This document shows, one piece after another, positions 8,656 through 16,724 of a stretch of 64,000 nt of DNA (the stretch's first letter is position 1; each line of letters opens with the position of its first letter). A program made the translations under genes and the position numbers. Source of the DNA: Anoxynatronum buryatiense (GTDB taxonomy: Bacteria > Bacillota > Clostridia > Peptostreptococcales > Tindalliaceae); contig NZ_FXUF01000005.1 in NCBI RefSeq assembly GCF_900182905.1, forward strand, positions 62,001 to 126,000. The letters run 5' to 3'. The notes under the pieces are model-generated. The model worked only from the letters and a program-made list of their open reading frames with translations. It did not search any database and was not told the DNA's origin.

Positions 8656-8782
8656 GTTTTTTCCTCCTTTTTTTGAAGACCCGGCAGATGACCCGACAGC
8701 GGCTTATAAGCCTTACTGCCTGTTCCCTGCCTTTCCCTGCTTTTACTGCACCGACAAGTGCTTCACATGGATGTGTGTTACT

Positions 8783-8809
8783 GTTTCGGCAGTAAATGAT
8801 GGCCGAAAC
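8783..8809. repeat. 8-bp inverted repeat in the serA leader
   Basis: GTTTCGGC and GCCGAAAC are separated by 11 bases, between the T-box terminator and serA. It would form a modest hairpin in the read-through transcript. No function is assigned. Confidence 0.5.
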
Positions 8810-8849
8810 TGAAGAGGGGTGCTGCCTGTTGCTGCCGGTATGCGTCTTC

Positions 8850-8897
8850 AAAAAAAACGAAGCCTCCGCCCGGCAGACGTCTGCCAAGGGCGGAAGC
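8850..8897 (-). terminator. T-box intrinsic terminator
   Basis: On the minus strand a GC-rich hairpin (CTTCCGCCC / GGGCGGAGG with an inner GGCAGAC/GTCTGCC stem) is followed by eight T residues. The 5' side overlaps the region needed by the T-box antiterminator. Confidence 0.9.
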
Positions 8898-9100
8898 TAG
8901 ATCTCTTCCACGGTGCCACCTTGATTTGCCTGGGGAATGGGGTTCATTCACCTGCCAGGCCTCATTACTGACTGATAACGGTCTTCCACCGGACGGGTTG
9001 CAACACCCATCATCTCTGGAGCGGATTCAACAGTGTGGGGTACCGGCTCCCACCAACCGCCGGCTCTCTGAAACCTTGACCTGTTTACTGTTCTCCTTCA
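8850..9100 (-). promoter_or_regulatory. Serine-specific T-box riboswitch (UCC specifier)
   Basis: A leader RNA read on the minus strand. Stem I is closed by GGAG/CTCC and AACAG/CTGTT, which enclose a specifier loop GAATCCG with codon UCC (Ser) at 9023-9025. The AGAGAG bulge and GGTTGGTGGGAGCC (GNUG-type loop) follow the usual order. The T-box core AAGGTGGCACCGTG lies at 8909-8922; its UGGC bulge can pair with the GCCA end of tRNA-Ser (discriminator G). An intrinsic terminator follows. Family knowledge: uncharged tRNA-Ser stabilises the antiterminator and turns on serA. Confidence 0.95.
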
Positions 9101-9412
9101 TCGACTGCATGACTGTCATATACATGACTATCATAGTTCCTTGTTCACCCGGCCAATCACTTTAGTGTGGTGGTGTGCCAAGTGGATTTTCATCATCATA
9201 CAGCGGACCTTATTTTTTGTCAACCGCTTTTCTGTATTTTTTTCTCACATTGCTCATTAACAGAACGTTAATTGTAACATTTCTCTTTATTATTCTGTTA
9301 TTTGTGCCATTGAATGTCTTTTTTGCTTGCCGCAACCTTATCCACTCATCAAATCACGAACATTGTTTCATTGGCAAGTGGCCGATTGGGACGGATGACG
9401 GCTGATGACGGT
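9101..9412. other. Non-coding stretch between the T-box leader and the peptidase gene
   Basis: It should contain the serA promoter on the minus strand. A possible -10 (TATGAT) lies about 15-17 bases after a weak TTGGCC -35, just upstream of the T-box stem I. It also holds the 3' flank of the peptidase gene. No convincing terminator or gene is seen; the short plus-strand reading frame here has no ribosome site. Confidence 0.5.
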
Positions 9413-11938
9413 TTACTGAATCAGGTTCATCAGCGCTTCTGCCTGTGTGATGGGCAGCAGATTGCCCGCTCGCTGCCACATGGCCAGATCATCCCGGTAA
9501 GCTTGTGCCAGCCGGGCTTCTGCGTCTGCTTTAAACCCTTCGAAGGCGGCTATTTCAGCTGTGAAATCCGTGTCGCCTGCGGCGGTTTTTTCCCGGATGC
9601 TTTCCAGGGTGCGGTAGTGGTTGTAGAATTTCAGCAACCGGCCTTCTGACCAGAACAGGTCATTGCCCAGAGTTTCTGAATCGATGGCAGCCCGGTAGGA
9701 ATTGTACCAGGTTTCGTAGTCATAGAACTCGGCGTAGTACTTGCCGGGGAAGCTGAGCTCTTCCAGCACCGACGCGCCATCGCCTGCTTCCAGATACTCA
9801 ATGGCCTGCTGGAAGGTGTTTGGCAGGTTCTGATAGAAATGCACCCGGTGGACCAGGCTTTCCTGAGACAGGTATTGGGATTCGGTGATCACGTAGCGGG
9901 CCACATTGCGCAGCGCCTGGTTCAGGGCGGGCAGGGCGGCTGCCGCTGCTTCCGGCAGTTCTTCCATTTCCATGAGGCGGGCAGTGAGCGCCAACGTCAT
10001 ATCCAGCAGATCGTTGGCCTGGTCCTGATAGGCAGCGGCTGCTTCAGCCAGTTCTGTCCCCAGCCCCTGGGCGGTGAGGGCTTCCTGGTTCAGACTTTCC
10101 AGATAGCGGTGGGGGGTATGGGCCAGGTCATAGGGCATCACCGGGGTTTGGTCGTAGCGCATCATCAGGGTGGTGAAGGCGCGCAGGTTGGCAACATATT
10201 TGTCAAAGTCCACCCGGTCGGCCTGATCCAGCTGGGAATGGTAGAAATTGTAGGTGATGTTGTAGTCGGTGTGGGTGCGCATGGTGGGGATGCCGTGGTA
10301 AGAGTAAGACCACTCGTCAGACCAGGTGCCCACGGTGTTGCGAATTTCAACTCCCGGCTCTTCGAATCCGGTGGTATCAAGGCCCTGTGTCATATTCATC
10401 AGGTGGAAATAAAGGGTATCGGAGGAACGCATGGGCAGCTGAGGAGTCCCTTCATAGCCCAGAAGTTCCAGGGTGATGGTGGCCACGGTGCTGCCGGCCC
10501 ATTCGCCCTTCATTTCTCCCAGTAAGGCCCAGGAACCAATGAGCCAGTCGTAGACGGTGTCCATGACACCAAATTCTTCTGCTTCATGGGCTACAAAAAC
10601 CATGGTGCGATGGGGCTCGTAACCGGCATCCACCATTGCCTTGGCGATGGTCATCATCAGACCCACCGGCAGAGAGTCATCCATGAAACCCTGGAAATAG
10701 GCGTCGGTATGACCGTTGATGATGACGAATTCATTGGGATAAACGGTTCCCGGGATCATGCCCACCACGTTATAGCCGGTGGCATTCTCATCGATTTCCA
10801 CCAATGAGAACAGGTTGACCGTGAGGGGTTCGTCCGCCAGCATTTCCGCCAGCATCTCGCCGTATTTTTTAGGGGTGTTCCAGACGGGAATGTCAATATC
10901 GGCACCGCTCCAGTCAGCCACGTAGAAGGCTTCGCCGGATTCATCCTGCCCGTAGCCGTCTTCGCAGAAGTAGAGTGCCCCAATGGCTCCCTGGCGGCGC
11001 ACCTGATGCCCCACTTGGGCGATCCATGAAACATAGTCTTCATTCCAGGCCACCAGAGCAATTTTGCCGGTGAGATCAATGCCTTCAAGGTCTTCCCGGG
11101 TGGCATTGCCCACATAAACCAGCTCTGCGGTGATGCCTTCGGCATCAGTGCCGGCAGGGCCGGGGGCGGGTACCACAGGAATGTCCACATCAGGCATTTC
11201 CAGAATGGTCATGCCGGCATCCAGGGGATTCCAGCCATACATTTCAAAGGGATGAAGGGCTGCTTCAACACCCATTTCCAGAAAAGCGTCATAAGCCAGC
11301 ATGGAGGCTTCACGTCCGGCATCGGTGGCGCCCATGCGGAAACCCCAGTCGTTGACATAGCTGCCGATTTCTCCCAGTGCCAGGGCAAAATCCCAGCCGT
11401 ACTGAGGATCAAGGGCTGCCAGCACTTCAGCCTCCCCTGCCACCGGTTGGGTATACAGTTCTTCAGCCAGCGCCATTTGAGGCGCAGCTGTTACATGAAC
11501 ACTTTTGGTTTCGGCATCCCAGACAGCTTCGGCTCCCAGGGCTCGGGTAATAAAGCTGAGGGGCACCAGGGTGCGGCCTGCCATGATCACAGCAGGCGTA
11601 TCGAGGGCCACTGTCTCCCCATTCACTTCTGCCGTTGTTTCGTTAATGGTCAACACAACGGCCCCGTCGGCACCAAGGGTCACTTGTTGGTTAGCGGCGT
11701 TCCATTTGGCGGGCACTTTCATTTGTTCTGTCAGAAATGACAGAGGGACCAGGGTGCGGCCATTGACGATTTGTGCCGGCACCTCTAATGTGACGGAAGC
11801 CCCATTCACCATGACTTCTGATTCGTTCAGGGGCAGGTGGATCTCCATCTGGCGGTAGGCCAGTGCCGGTGAGGTGGTCATGAGGCACATAACCACCACC
11901 AGGAGAATGATCGACAGGCGATGTTGACGTAACTGCAT
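9413..11938 (-). CDS. Secreted M28-type aminopeptidase with copper-amine-oxidase-like N-terminal domains, about 841 aa
   Basis: An exported metallopeptidase. Residues 1-27 are a signal peptide (SIILLVVVMCLMTT, cleavage after ALA). About 30-155 hold two copper-amine-oxidase N-terminal-like repeats (VNGRTLVPLSFL; MAGRTLVPLSFI), common wall-exposed modules in clostridia. About 270-370 resemble a PA domain. The M28 core has zinc-type residues in NGHTDAY near 410 and HEAEEFG near 452; the usual DNASG-type site is altered to MDDSLPVG. The last 230 residues are helical and unassigned. I chose the ATG at 11938 because AGGAGG precedes it; the TTG seven codons upstream lies before the ribosome site. 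It is monocistronic, with three short repeats upstream. Confidence 0.88.
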   Translation of the reverse strand: MQLRQHRLSIILLVVVMCLMTTSPALAYRQMEIHLPLNESEVMVNGASVTLEVPAQIVNGRTLVPLSFLTEQMKVPAKWNAANQQVTLGADGAVVLTINETTAEVNGETVALDTPAVIMAGRTLVPLSFITRALGAEAVWDAETKSVHVTAAPQMALAEELYTQPVAGEAEVLAALDPQYGWDFALALGEIGSYVNDWGFRMGATDAGREASMLAYDAFLEMGVEAALHPFEMYGWNPLDAGMTILEMPDVDIPVVPAPGPAGTDAEGITAELVYVGNATREDLEGIDLTGKIALVAWNEDYVSWIAQVGHQVRRQGAIGALYFCEDGYGQDESGEAFYVADWSGADIDIPVWNTPKKYGEMLAEMLADEPLTVNLFSLVEIDENATGYNVVGMIPGTVYPNEFVIINGHTDAYFQGFMDDSLPVGLMMTIAKAMVDAGYEPHRTMVFVAHEAEEFGVMDTVYDWLIGSWALLGEMKGEWAGSTVATITLELLGYEGTPQLPMRSSDTLYFHLMNMTQGLDTTGFEEPGVEIRNTVGTWSDEWSYSYHGIPTMRTHTDYNITYNFYHSQLDQADRVDFDKYVANLRAFTTLMMRYDQTPVMPYDLAHTPHRYLESLNQEALTAQGLGTELAEAAAAYQDQANDLLDMTLALTARLMEMEELPEAAAAALPALNQALRNVARYVITESQYLSQESLVHRVHFYQNLPNTFQQAIEYLEAGDGASVLEELSFPGKYYAEFYDYETWYNSYRAAIDSETLGNDLFWSEGRLLKFYNHYRTLESIREKTAAGDTDFTAEIAAFEGFKADAEARLAQAYRDDLAMWQRAGNLLPITQAEALMNLIQ

Positions 11939-12054
11939 AGATAGCAGCCTCCTTTTCAAAACTTTTCATGGGTGGACGGTGTGACGATTCTGCCTGGGGG
12001 CGGCACCCTCCTTTCGGTTCTCTCCGGATGCGCATGGGCCGGTGTTTTCTGCCG

Positions 12055-12106
12055 GCATCTTCTGAAAAACTGTAGCATCTTCTGGAAAGAGCTGTAGCAT
12101 CTTCTG
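12055..12106 (-). repeat. Three direct repeats of GCATCTTCTG upstream of the peptidase
   Basis: GCATCTTCTG occurs at 12055, 12075 and 12097, about two helical turns apart, and the last two copies share a wider TGTAGCATCTTCTG core. They lie 117-168 bases upstream of the peptidase start on its own strand, so they may be regulator sites. Confidence 0.55.
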
Positions 12107-12665
12107 AAAGAACATTTACACGATTTGTTGACTTTTTTCCGGATAGACACGCGCGGCATTCTCATTTGTGAGACTATTCCGAAATTTCACTTTCTGTTTT
12201 ATTATACCGCCTCCTGTCGGAAATATCCAGCCCATCCCACCAGTATTTTGACAGTGATGTTGATTTCCGCCTTTTGGTCTTGTTGCCATTGAGTTGACAA
12301 ATTTTCCTGTGATTCATGGAGCAGTTACAATTTTCCCTGGCATTCATTTTCTTTAGGATTTATTGATTTGCTTCATTTCCTTAATCGGTGAAACAATATC
12401 ACCAACACCACAGTCAATCCATTAAAACGACAAGTTTTCTTTGGTGTTCACCATTTCACCCAACCGGTGAACTCCGGTATAATAGAGATATCCCAATATC
12501 TGAGAAGTGTGCGCCAGTTCGGTTTCAGATGTTTAACCGGTGGGAATCCGGTCCGTTAGAATTTAGATAATGCTTATTAGCTCTTAAAAATGAAGATATT
12601 GTGCAAGCTTTTCTCTCTTATGCATGGTAAATTGGAAAAAACTATTATTCAGGAGGGATGCCGCC
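12107..12665. other. Divergent intergenic region before the AraC-type regulator
   Basis: It holds a TATAAT at 12478-12483 in the plus direction with no good -35, preceded by several GGTGAA/TTCACC half-sites (12386-12475) in inverted pairs that could be operators. About 180 bases of leader follow, including a small ACCGG/CCGGT hairpin near 12535. I could not match the leader to a known riboswitch. Confidence 0.5.
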
Positions 12666-13520
12666 GTGAAAAAGGAAGTACGTACGATATGCTATGACGA
12701 AGAACTTCATATAGAAGCGTATCATTTTGAAGGAATTATGAAACCTTTCCCTAACCATTTCCATGAATATTATGTGATAGGATTTATTGAGGGCGGGCAA
12801 AGAATTTTGTCCTGCAGAAACAGTGAGTATGTCATTCAGAGGGGAAATATCGTCTTGTTTAATCCGGGAGATAATCACGCTTGTGTACAAAATGATGAGG
12901 GGACCTTTGATTATCGTGGGTTTAATATATCTCAAAATGTTATGCTGGATTTGGCAAGAGAATTGACGGGAAAGTGTGAACTGCCGGGATTTTCACAGCA
13001 CGTAATCTTTGATGAAGAATTGACCTGCTACCTGCAGCCACTTCACCAATTAATTATGCGCGGCTCCAATGAGTTTGAGAAAGAAGAACATCTGCTGTTG
13101 ATGCTTTCTTTGTTATTCCAGAAGTATGGTCAGCCTTTTGAATGTTGTATTCCAGAGTGCAGGGAAGAAATTGAAAATGTATGCTCATTCCTGCAGGAAA
13201 ACTACGCTGAGAAAATTTGCCTGGATGAACTGTGCAACCATGCACATTTGAGCAAATCTACTTTGCTGCGGGCATTTGTAAATTCAAAGGGCGTTACGCC
13301 TTACCTTTACTTGGAAGCCATCAGGATTAATGAGGCAAAAAAACTGTTGAAACAGGGGATGCCGCCTGTCGAGGCGGCTTTACAGACGGGTTTTTCTGAC
13401 CAGAGCCACTTCACAAATTTCTTTAACCGGTTTATTGGACTTTCACCTGGCATCTACCGGGATATTTTCCTGAAAAAAGATATTAATGCAGTCGTCGGAG
13501 TCAGTCATGATGAAAAATAA
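12666..13520 (+). CDS. AraC-family transcriptional regulator with cupin-type sensor domain, 284 aa
   Basis: A DNA-binding regulator. The N-terminal cupin-like sensor contains FPNHFHEYYVIGFIEGG and VLFNPGDNHACVQND (about 25-85). The two C-terminal helix-turn-helix motifs are LDELCNHAHLSKSTLLRAF and the signature AALQTGFSDQSHFTNFFNRF near the end. The GTG at 12666 is chosen because AGGAGG ends nine bases earlier; the ATG 14 codons upstream lacks a ribosome site. Downstream on the same strand are a DUF2000 gene and an aminotransferase, which are probable targets. The effector is unknown. Confidence 0.93.
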   Translation: MKKEVRTICYDEELHIEAYHFEGIMKPFPNHFHEYYVIGFIEGGQRILSCRNSEYVIQRGNIVLFNPGDNHACVQNDEGTFDYRGFNISQNVMLDLARELTGKCELPGFSQHVIFDEELTCYLQPLHQLIMRGSNEFEKEEHLLLMLSLLFQKYGQPFECCIPECREEIENVCSFLQENYAEKICLDELCNHAHLSKSTLLRAFVNSKGVTPYLYLEAIRINEAKKLLKQGMPPVEAALQTGFSDQSHFTNFFNRFIGLSPGIYRDIFLKKDINAVVGVSHDEK

Positions 13521-13619
13521 CATCAACGCCGGCCATATTTCACCTTGCAATTAAGTGCTAAATGATCAATGTTCCCGGGTTTCAGAGAGGGTTATGCTAC
13601 GAAAAGGAGGAAAACAGAA

Positions 13620-14042
13620 ATGGATTCACGAAATGAAAAGTGTGTTATGGTAATTGATGAAAATTTGCCGCTAGGCATTATTGTCAATACTGCAGCTATT
13701 CTTGGCATTACTATGGGAATGAGAGTACCGGAAGTGGTTGGTGATGACGTTATAGACGGGAGCGGTCAATTACATCCGGGGATTATTGAATTTCCGGTAC
13801 CTATTCTTAAAGGGAACAGGGAGCTGATAAAAAGTATCCGAGAAAAATTGTATCAACCAGATTATGGGAATTTGACCGTTGTTGATTTTTCTGATTTGGC
13901 TCAGGGTTGCAAGACTTATGAGGAGTTTATCGAAAAAATGACGGGTGTCCAGGAAAACGAACTGCAGTACTTGGGGATTGCAATTTGTGGCATTGAAAAG
14001 AAGATAAATAAGCTGACAGGGAGTATACCCCTGCTTCGTTAA
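13620..14042 (+). CDS. DUF2000 family protein, 140 aa
   Basis: A small cytoplasmic protein of the DUF2000 type, recognised by the opening CVMVIDENLPLGIIVNTAAILGI and the middle PEVVGDDVIDGSGQLHPGI. No enzymatic function is established to my knowledge. The ATG at 13620 has AAAGGAGG eight bases upstream; upstream in-frame codons are not needed. It lies 99 bases after the AraC-type regulator and 146 bases before the aminotransferase, suggesting one regulated unit. Confidence 0.85.
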   Translation: MDSRNEKCVMVIDENLPLGIIVNTAAILGITMGMRVPEVVGDDVIDGSGQLHPGIIEFPVPILKGNRELIKSIREKLYQPDYGNLTVVDFSDLAQGCKTYEEFIEKMTGVQENELQYLGIAICGIEKKINKLTGSIPLLR

Positions 14043-14188
14043 GACTCCTGTTGGAATTAATCAACAAGAGATTGTATCTGCAGGCGGATGAAGAATAATG
14101 AGTGATGCATGACCTTAACGTTTCTGTGCAATCAAGTGTAGCCTATCCAAAATGTAAAAGAAATAGAAATAAGGGAGGTTAAAAGAAA

Positions 14189-15340
14189 ATGGAGCATATT
14201 TTAATAAGTACTGGTTTTGAACTGAAATATGAAAATTTTATTAGTGCAGAAAATTGTGCCCTTTTTGATTCTGATGGAAACAAATATCTGGATCTTGAAT
14301 CTGGTGTTTGGTGTACTTCAATAGGCCATTGTCATCCGAAGATTACTCAAACTATCACTGAACAATCCGAGAAAATGATTCATACCGGCTATTGCTATCT
14401 CAATCCAGTCATTAATGCAGCGGCTGCAAGTATATTAAGAATTACTGGAATCAATTCTGGAAAATGCGTTTTTCTTTGTTCTGGAAGCGAGGCGGTAGAG
14501 TATTCAATAAAAATGACAAAAAGTTTTTCTAACAAGCCGTATTTTTTAACTCTGAAAAACAGCTATTTATCGGCCTATGGTATTTCAGGTGAACGGTCTG
14601 AATCAAATTGGATTGAATTTGACTGGTTGAACAATCAAGACATCAATACAATTGATTTTAAAAAAGTATCTGCATTTGTTTTTGAGCCTGGGAGTTCCTT
14701 GGGACTTGTGCATTTTCCACCTAAAGAATTGATTATAAAAATAAATCAAAAAGTCAAAGAAAATGGGGGAATTGTAATAGCAAATGAAGTTACTACTGGC
14801 ATTGGAAGAACTGGTGAGTGGTTTGGATATAATCATTATGATTTTACCCCAGATATTATTGCAATAGGTAAAGGTTTAGGGAATGGATATCCTGTCAGTT
14901 GTGTTGTCATTTCCGAAAATGTGCTGAATAAATTAAACTTAAACGATTTTCATTATGCGCAATCTCATCAAAATGATCCTTTAGGAGCAGCAGTTGCAAA
15001 TACTGTTATTGAAATTATCGAGAACGAAAACCTTCTACAAAGATCCAGAGAAATCGGAGAAGAACTTTATAAAGGATTAAGTCAAATAAATGACAGATAT
15101 GGGATTATCAAAGAAATTCGAAGAAGAGGCATGATGTTTGCAATTGAATTTGAGAAAAACGAAAACTTTTCTTATGCCGATATAATAAATGCGGAGTTAC
15201 ATAAAAAGAATATAATCCTTGTGAAACGCCCTGGTGTTGAGGTTTTTCGGCTTGATCCAGCATTAACTATAAGCCATGAAGATATTGAATATTTCATAAA
15301 AAGCATAGAAGCGATTATTTCCGGTGTCGTGTGTCGTTGA
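14189..15340 (+). CDS. Class-III PLP-dependent aminotransferase, 383 aa
   Basis: A fold-type I PLP enzyme of the acetylornithine/4-aminobutyrate aminotransferase class. Features are GIGHCHP-like SIGHCHPKI near 45, the PLP phosphate region CSGSEAVEYSIKM near 100, and the PLP lysine in IAIGKGLGNGYPVS near 228. The Asp that normally bonds the pyridine nitrogen (DEVQTG) is Asn here (ANEVTTGIGRTG), so the chemistry may differ from simple transamination. The gene is much richer in A and T than its neighbours (AAA, AAT, TTA codons), which suggests transfer. An AGGGAGG-like site precedes the ATG. The substrate cannot be called. Confidence 0.88.
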   Translation: MEHILISTGFELKYENFISAENCALFDSDGNKYLDLESGVWCTSIGHCHPKITQTITEQSEKMIHTGYCYLNPVINAAAASILRITGINSGKCVFLCSGSEAVEYSIKMTKSFSNKPYFLTLKNSYLSAYGISGERSESNWIEFDWLNNQDINTIDFKKVSAFVFEPGSSLGLVHFPPKELIIKINQKVKENGGIVIANEVTTGIGRTGEWFGYNHYDFTPDIIAIGKGLGNGYPVSCVVISENVLNKLNLNDFHYAQSHQNDPLGAAVANTVIEIIENENLLQRSREIGEELYKGLSQINDRYGIIKEIRRRGMMFAIEFEKNENFSYADIINAELHKKNIILVKRPGVEVFRLDPALTISHEDIEYFIKSIEAIISGVVCR

Positions 15341-15591
15341 TAATTAGAGTAGTGACTGCTCTTCTCCGGCTGACCCAGCCAGCAGGATCAGGAAGCAAAG
15401 TTACATCGGCCGTTTAATGGATAATTGACCCGGTATTAGTGGAAAAATTTGGAGTTGTTGAGCTTATGAGGCTGTATCAGTTGTTTTCTTAGTACATGCC
15501 ACGGGTTCAGGTCAATTTGTTAACCGAATATTTTTCATCAGGCAGCCAGTCTCATCTCCGATTAGGTCAACTTAGTCTGGCTTCATTTAGC
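15341..15591. other. Convergent intergenic gap
   Basis: The 251 bases lie between the aminotransferase and the HsdS-like gene, which point towards each other. I see no clear terminator, repeat or gene in it. Confidence 0.4.
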
Positions 15592-16368
15592 TTAGTCCAG
15601 TTCAATAAGCAGTCTGTCTTTCGTTTGAGTGGATACCTTTGGTTTTGGAGCTATCTTTTCCATGGGGGCCATTGTCTGAACACGCTGCCACACATGCAAG
15701 AGCTGGGTAGCTTCTTCGGTGACATCCCCGAAAGCTTTGCCCTTGGTTTCATCAAATAACGCATTGATTTCTCTACAGGCCGTTTTCCACTCTCTTGCCG
15801 CCTGGGTGATCGCTTCTTCATGAGCCCGAAGGGCGTTTTGATACCGTGCTGCCATGGCCGCCATCACTTCTCTGGAATGCCATGGAATCAGCAGGCTTTC
15901 CAGTTGTTTTTTTCCAAGATTGATCCCTGAGGCACCTTCAGAAAGTGTGGTCAGCTGGTGCATTCCCTGGGGGCTGTTGAAAAAAATATTTACATATTCT
16001 GCCAGCACCTCATCCTGAAACCGCAGCCCTGTCAGGTTGGCAGAAAGAATCACCGCCGACGGTTGTTTCTGGTGTTGAGCAGGGCCGTTCTTTCTGGTGG
16101 TGTCATGCCACGGCATTTCACGATAGACCCCGGCCCGCAGCTGTGTGCCCCGGCTGGTGATCACCACATCTCCCGGCAGTACCTGATACCTGGTCATGTC
16201 TTCATCATTTTCCCGAATGCGGTCCTGTTCATCCTCCCCACGAAGCCGCACCCAGCCTGGGGTGACATGGGCCACACTCAGCACTGCAATGTTTCCCCCG
16301 GGGCTCAGTTCTTCCTTTCGAATCAGACGCCCCCGGTAAATGGTTGCCAGTTCTCCCAGCTTTTTCAT
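15592..16368 (-). CDS. Orphan HsdS-like (type I restriction specificity) half-subunit, 258 aa
   Basis: Resembles one half of a type I restriction-modification specificity subunit. A single target-recognition domain starts KKLGELATIYRGR and includes LPGDVVITSRGTQLRAG and the typical EGASGINLGKKQLESLLIP near 160. A helical, coiled-coil-like segment follows, with a charged tail. Complete HsdS proteins have two such domains and about 400 residues. No hsdM or hsdR gene is within the window, so it may be an orphan, a specificity module for a distant system, or unrelated in function. The ATG at 16368 is behind GAGGAGG. No downstream partner shares its operon. Confidence 0.78.
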   Translation of the reverse strand: MKKLGELATIYRGRLIRKEELSPGGNIAVLSVAHVTPGWVRLRGEDEQDRIRENDEDMTRYQVLPGDVVITSRGTQLRAGVYREMPWHDTTRKNGPAQHQKQPSAVILSANLTGLRFQDEVLAEYVNIFFNSPQGMHQLTTLSEGASGINLGKKQLESLLIPWHSREVMAAMAARYQNALRAHEEAITQAAREWKTACREINALFDETKGKAFGDVTEEATQLLHVWQRVQTMAPMEKIAPKPKVSTQTKDRLLIELD

Positions 16369-16629
16369 CTGCTTTACCTCCTCATGGTGTTATTAATGGG
16401 ACTTAGATAATTCTGTCGGATCACTTGCATGAGATCCTCTGTCTATTTTTATGAACACTCACTCATGCCATTCAATCATTTTAACTTTCCCCTGAGATAA
16501 AAGGTGATGTTGTTTAACCATGATCCGAAGCATTACCGAGAAAATGACACATTGCCTGGACTTGACTCTGACTCTGACCATTTTACACTTTGGCGTGATT
16601 TCATTGTATTTTTGGTAATGATCATTAAA

Positions 16630-16673
16630 GCAAAGCCCTTAAATAATATTATCATATTATTTAAGGGCTTTGC
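16630..16673. terminator. Perfect 20-bp stem hairpin, probable sbcDC terminator
   Basis: The arms GCAAAGCCCTTAAATAATAT and its exact complement are separated by four bases. It lies about 50 bases after the sbcC stop (minus strand) and before the HsdS-like promoter. It has AT-rich sides but only a short external T run, so it may also act as an mRNA-stabilising hairpin. Confidence 0.7.
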
Positions 16674-16724
16674 AGTACATTTATGATTTTTTTGTATTTT
16701 TCTGCTGGTTGATTCCTTAATGCC

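Noticed and set aside
9175-9405. 76-codon plus-strand hydrophobic frame
   Set aside because: T-rich non-coding sequence in an intergenic region; no ribosome site and no family.
12490-12660. Leader of the AraC-type gene as a riboswitch
   Set aside because: Only a small ACCGG/CCGGT hairpin is present; I could not match it to the conserved cores of cobalamin, SAM, purine, guanidine or molybdenum-cofactor riboswitches.
16630-16673. Perfect palindrome as a transposon end or attachment site
   Set aside because: It is a single copy with no target duplication or transposase nearby, and its position behind sbcC fits a terminator.
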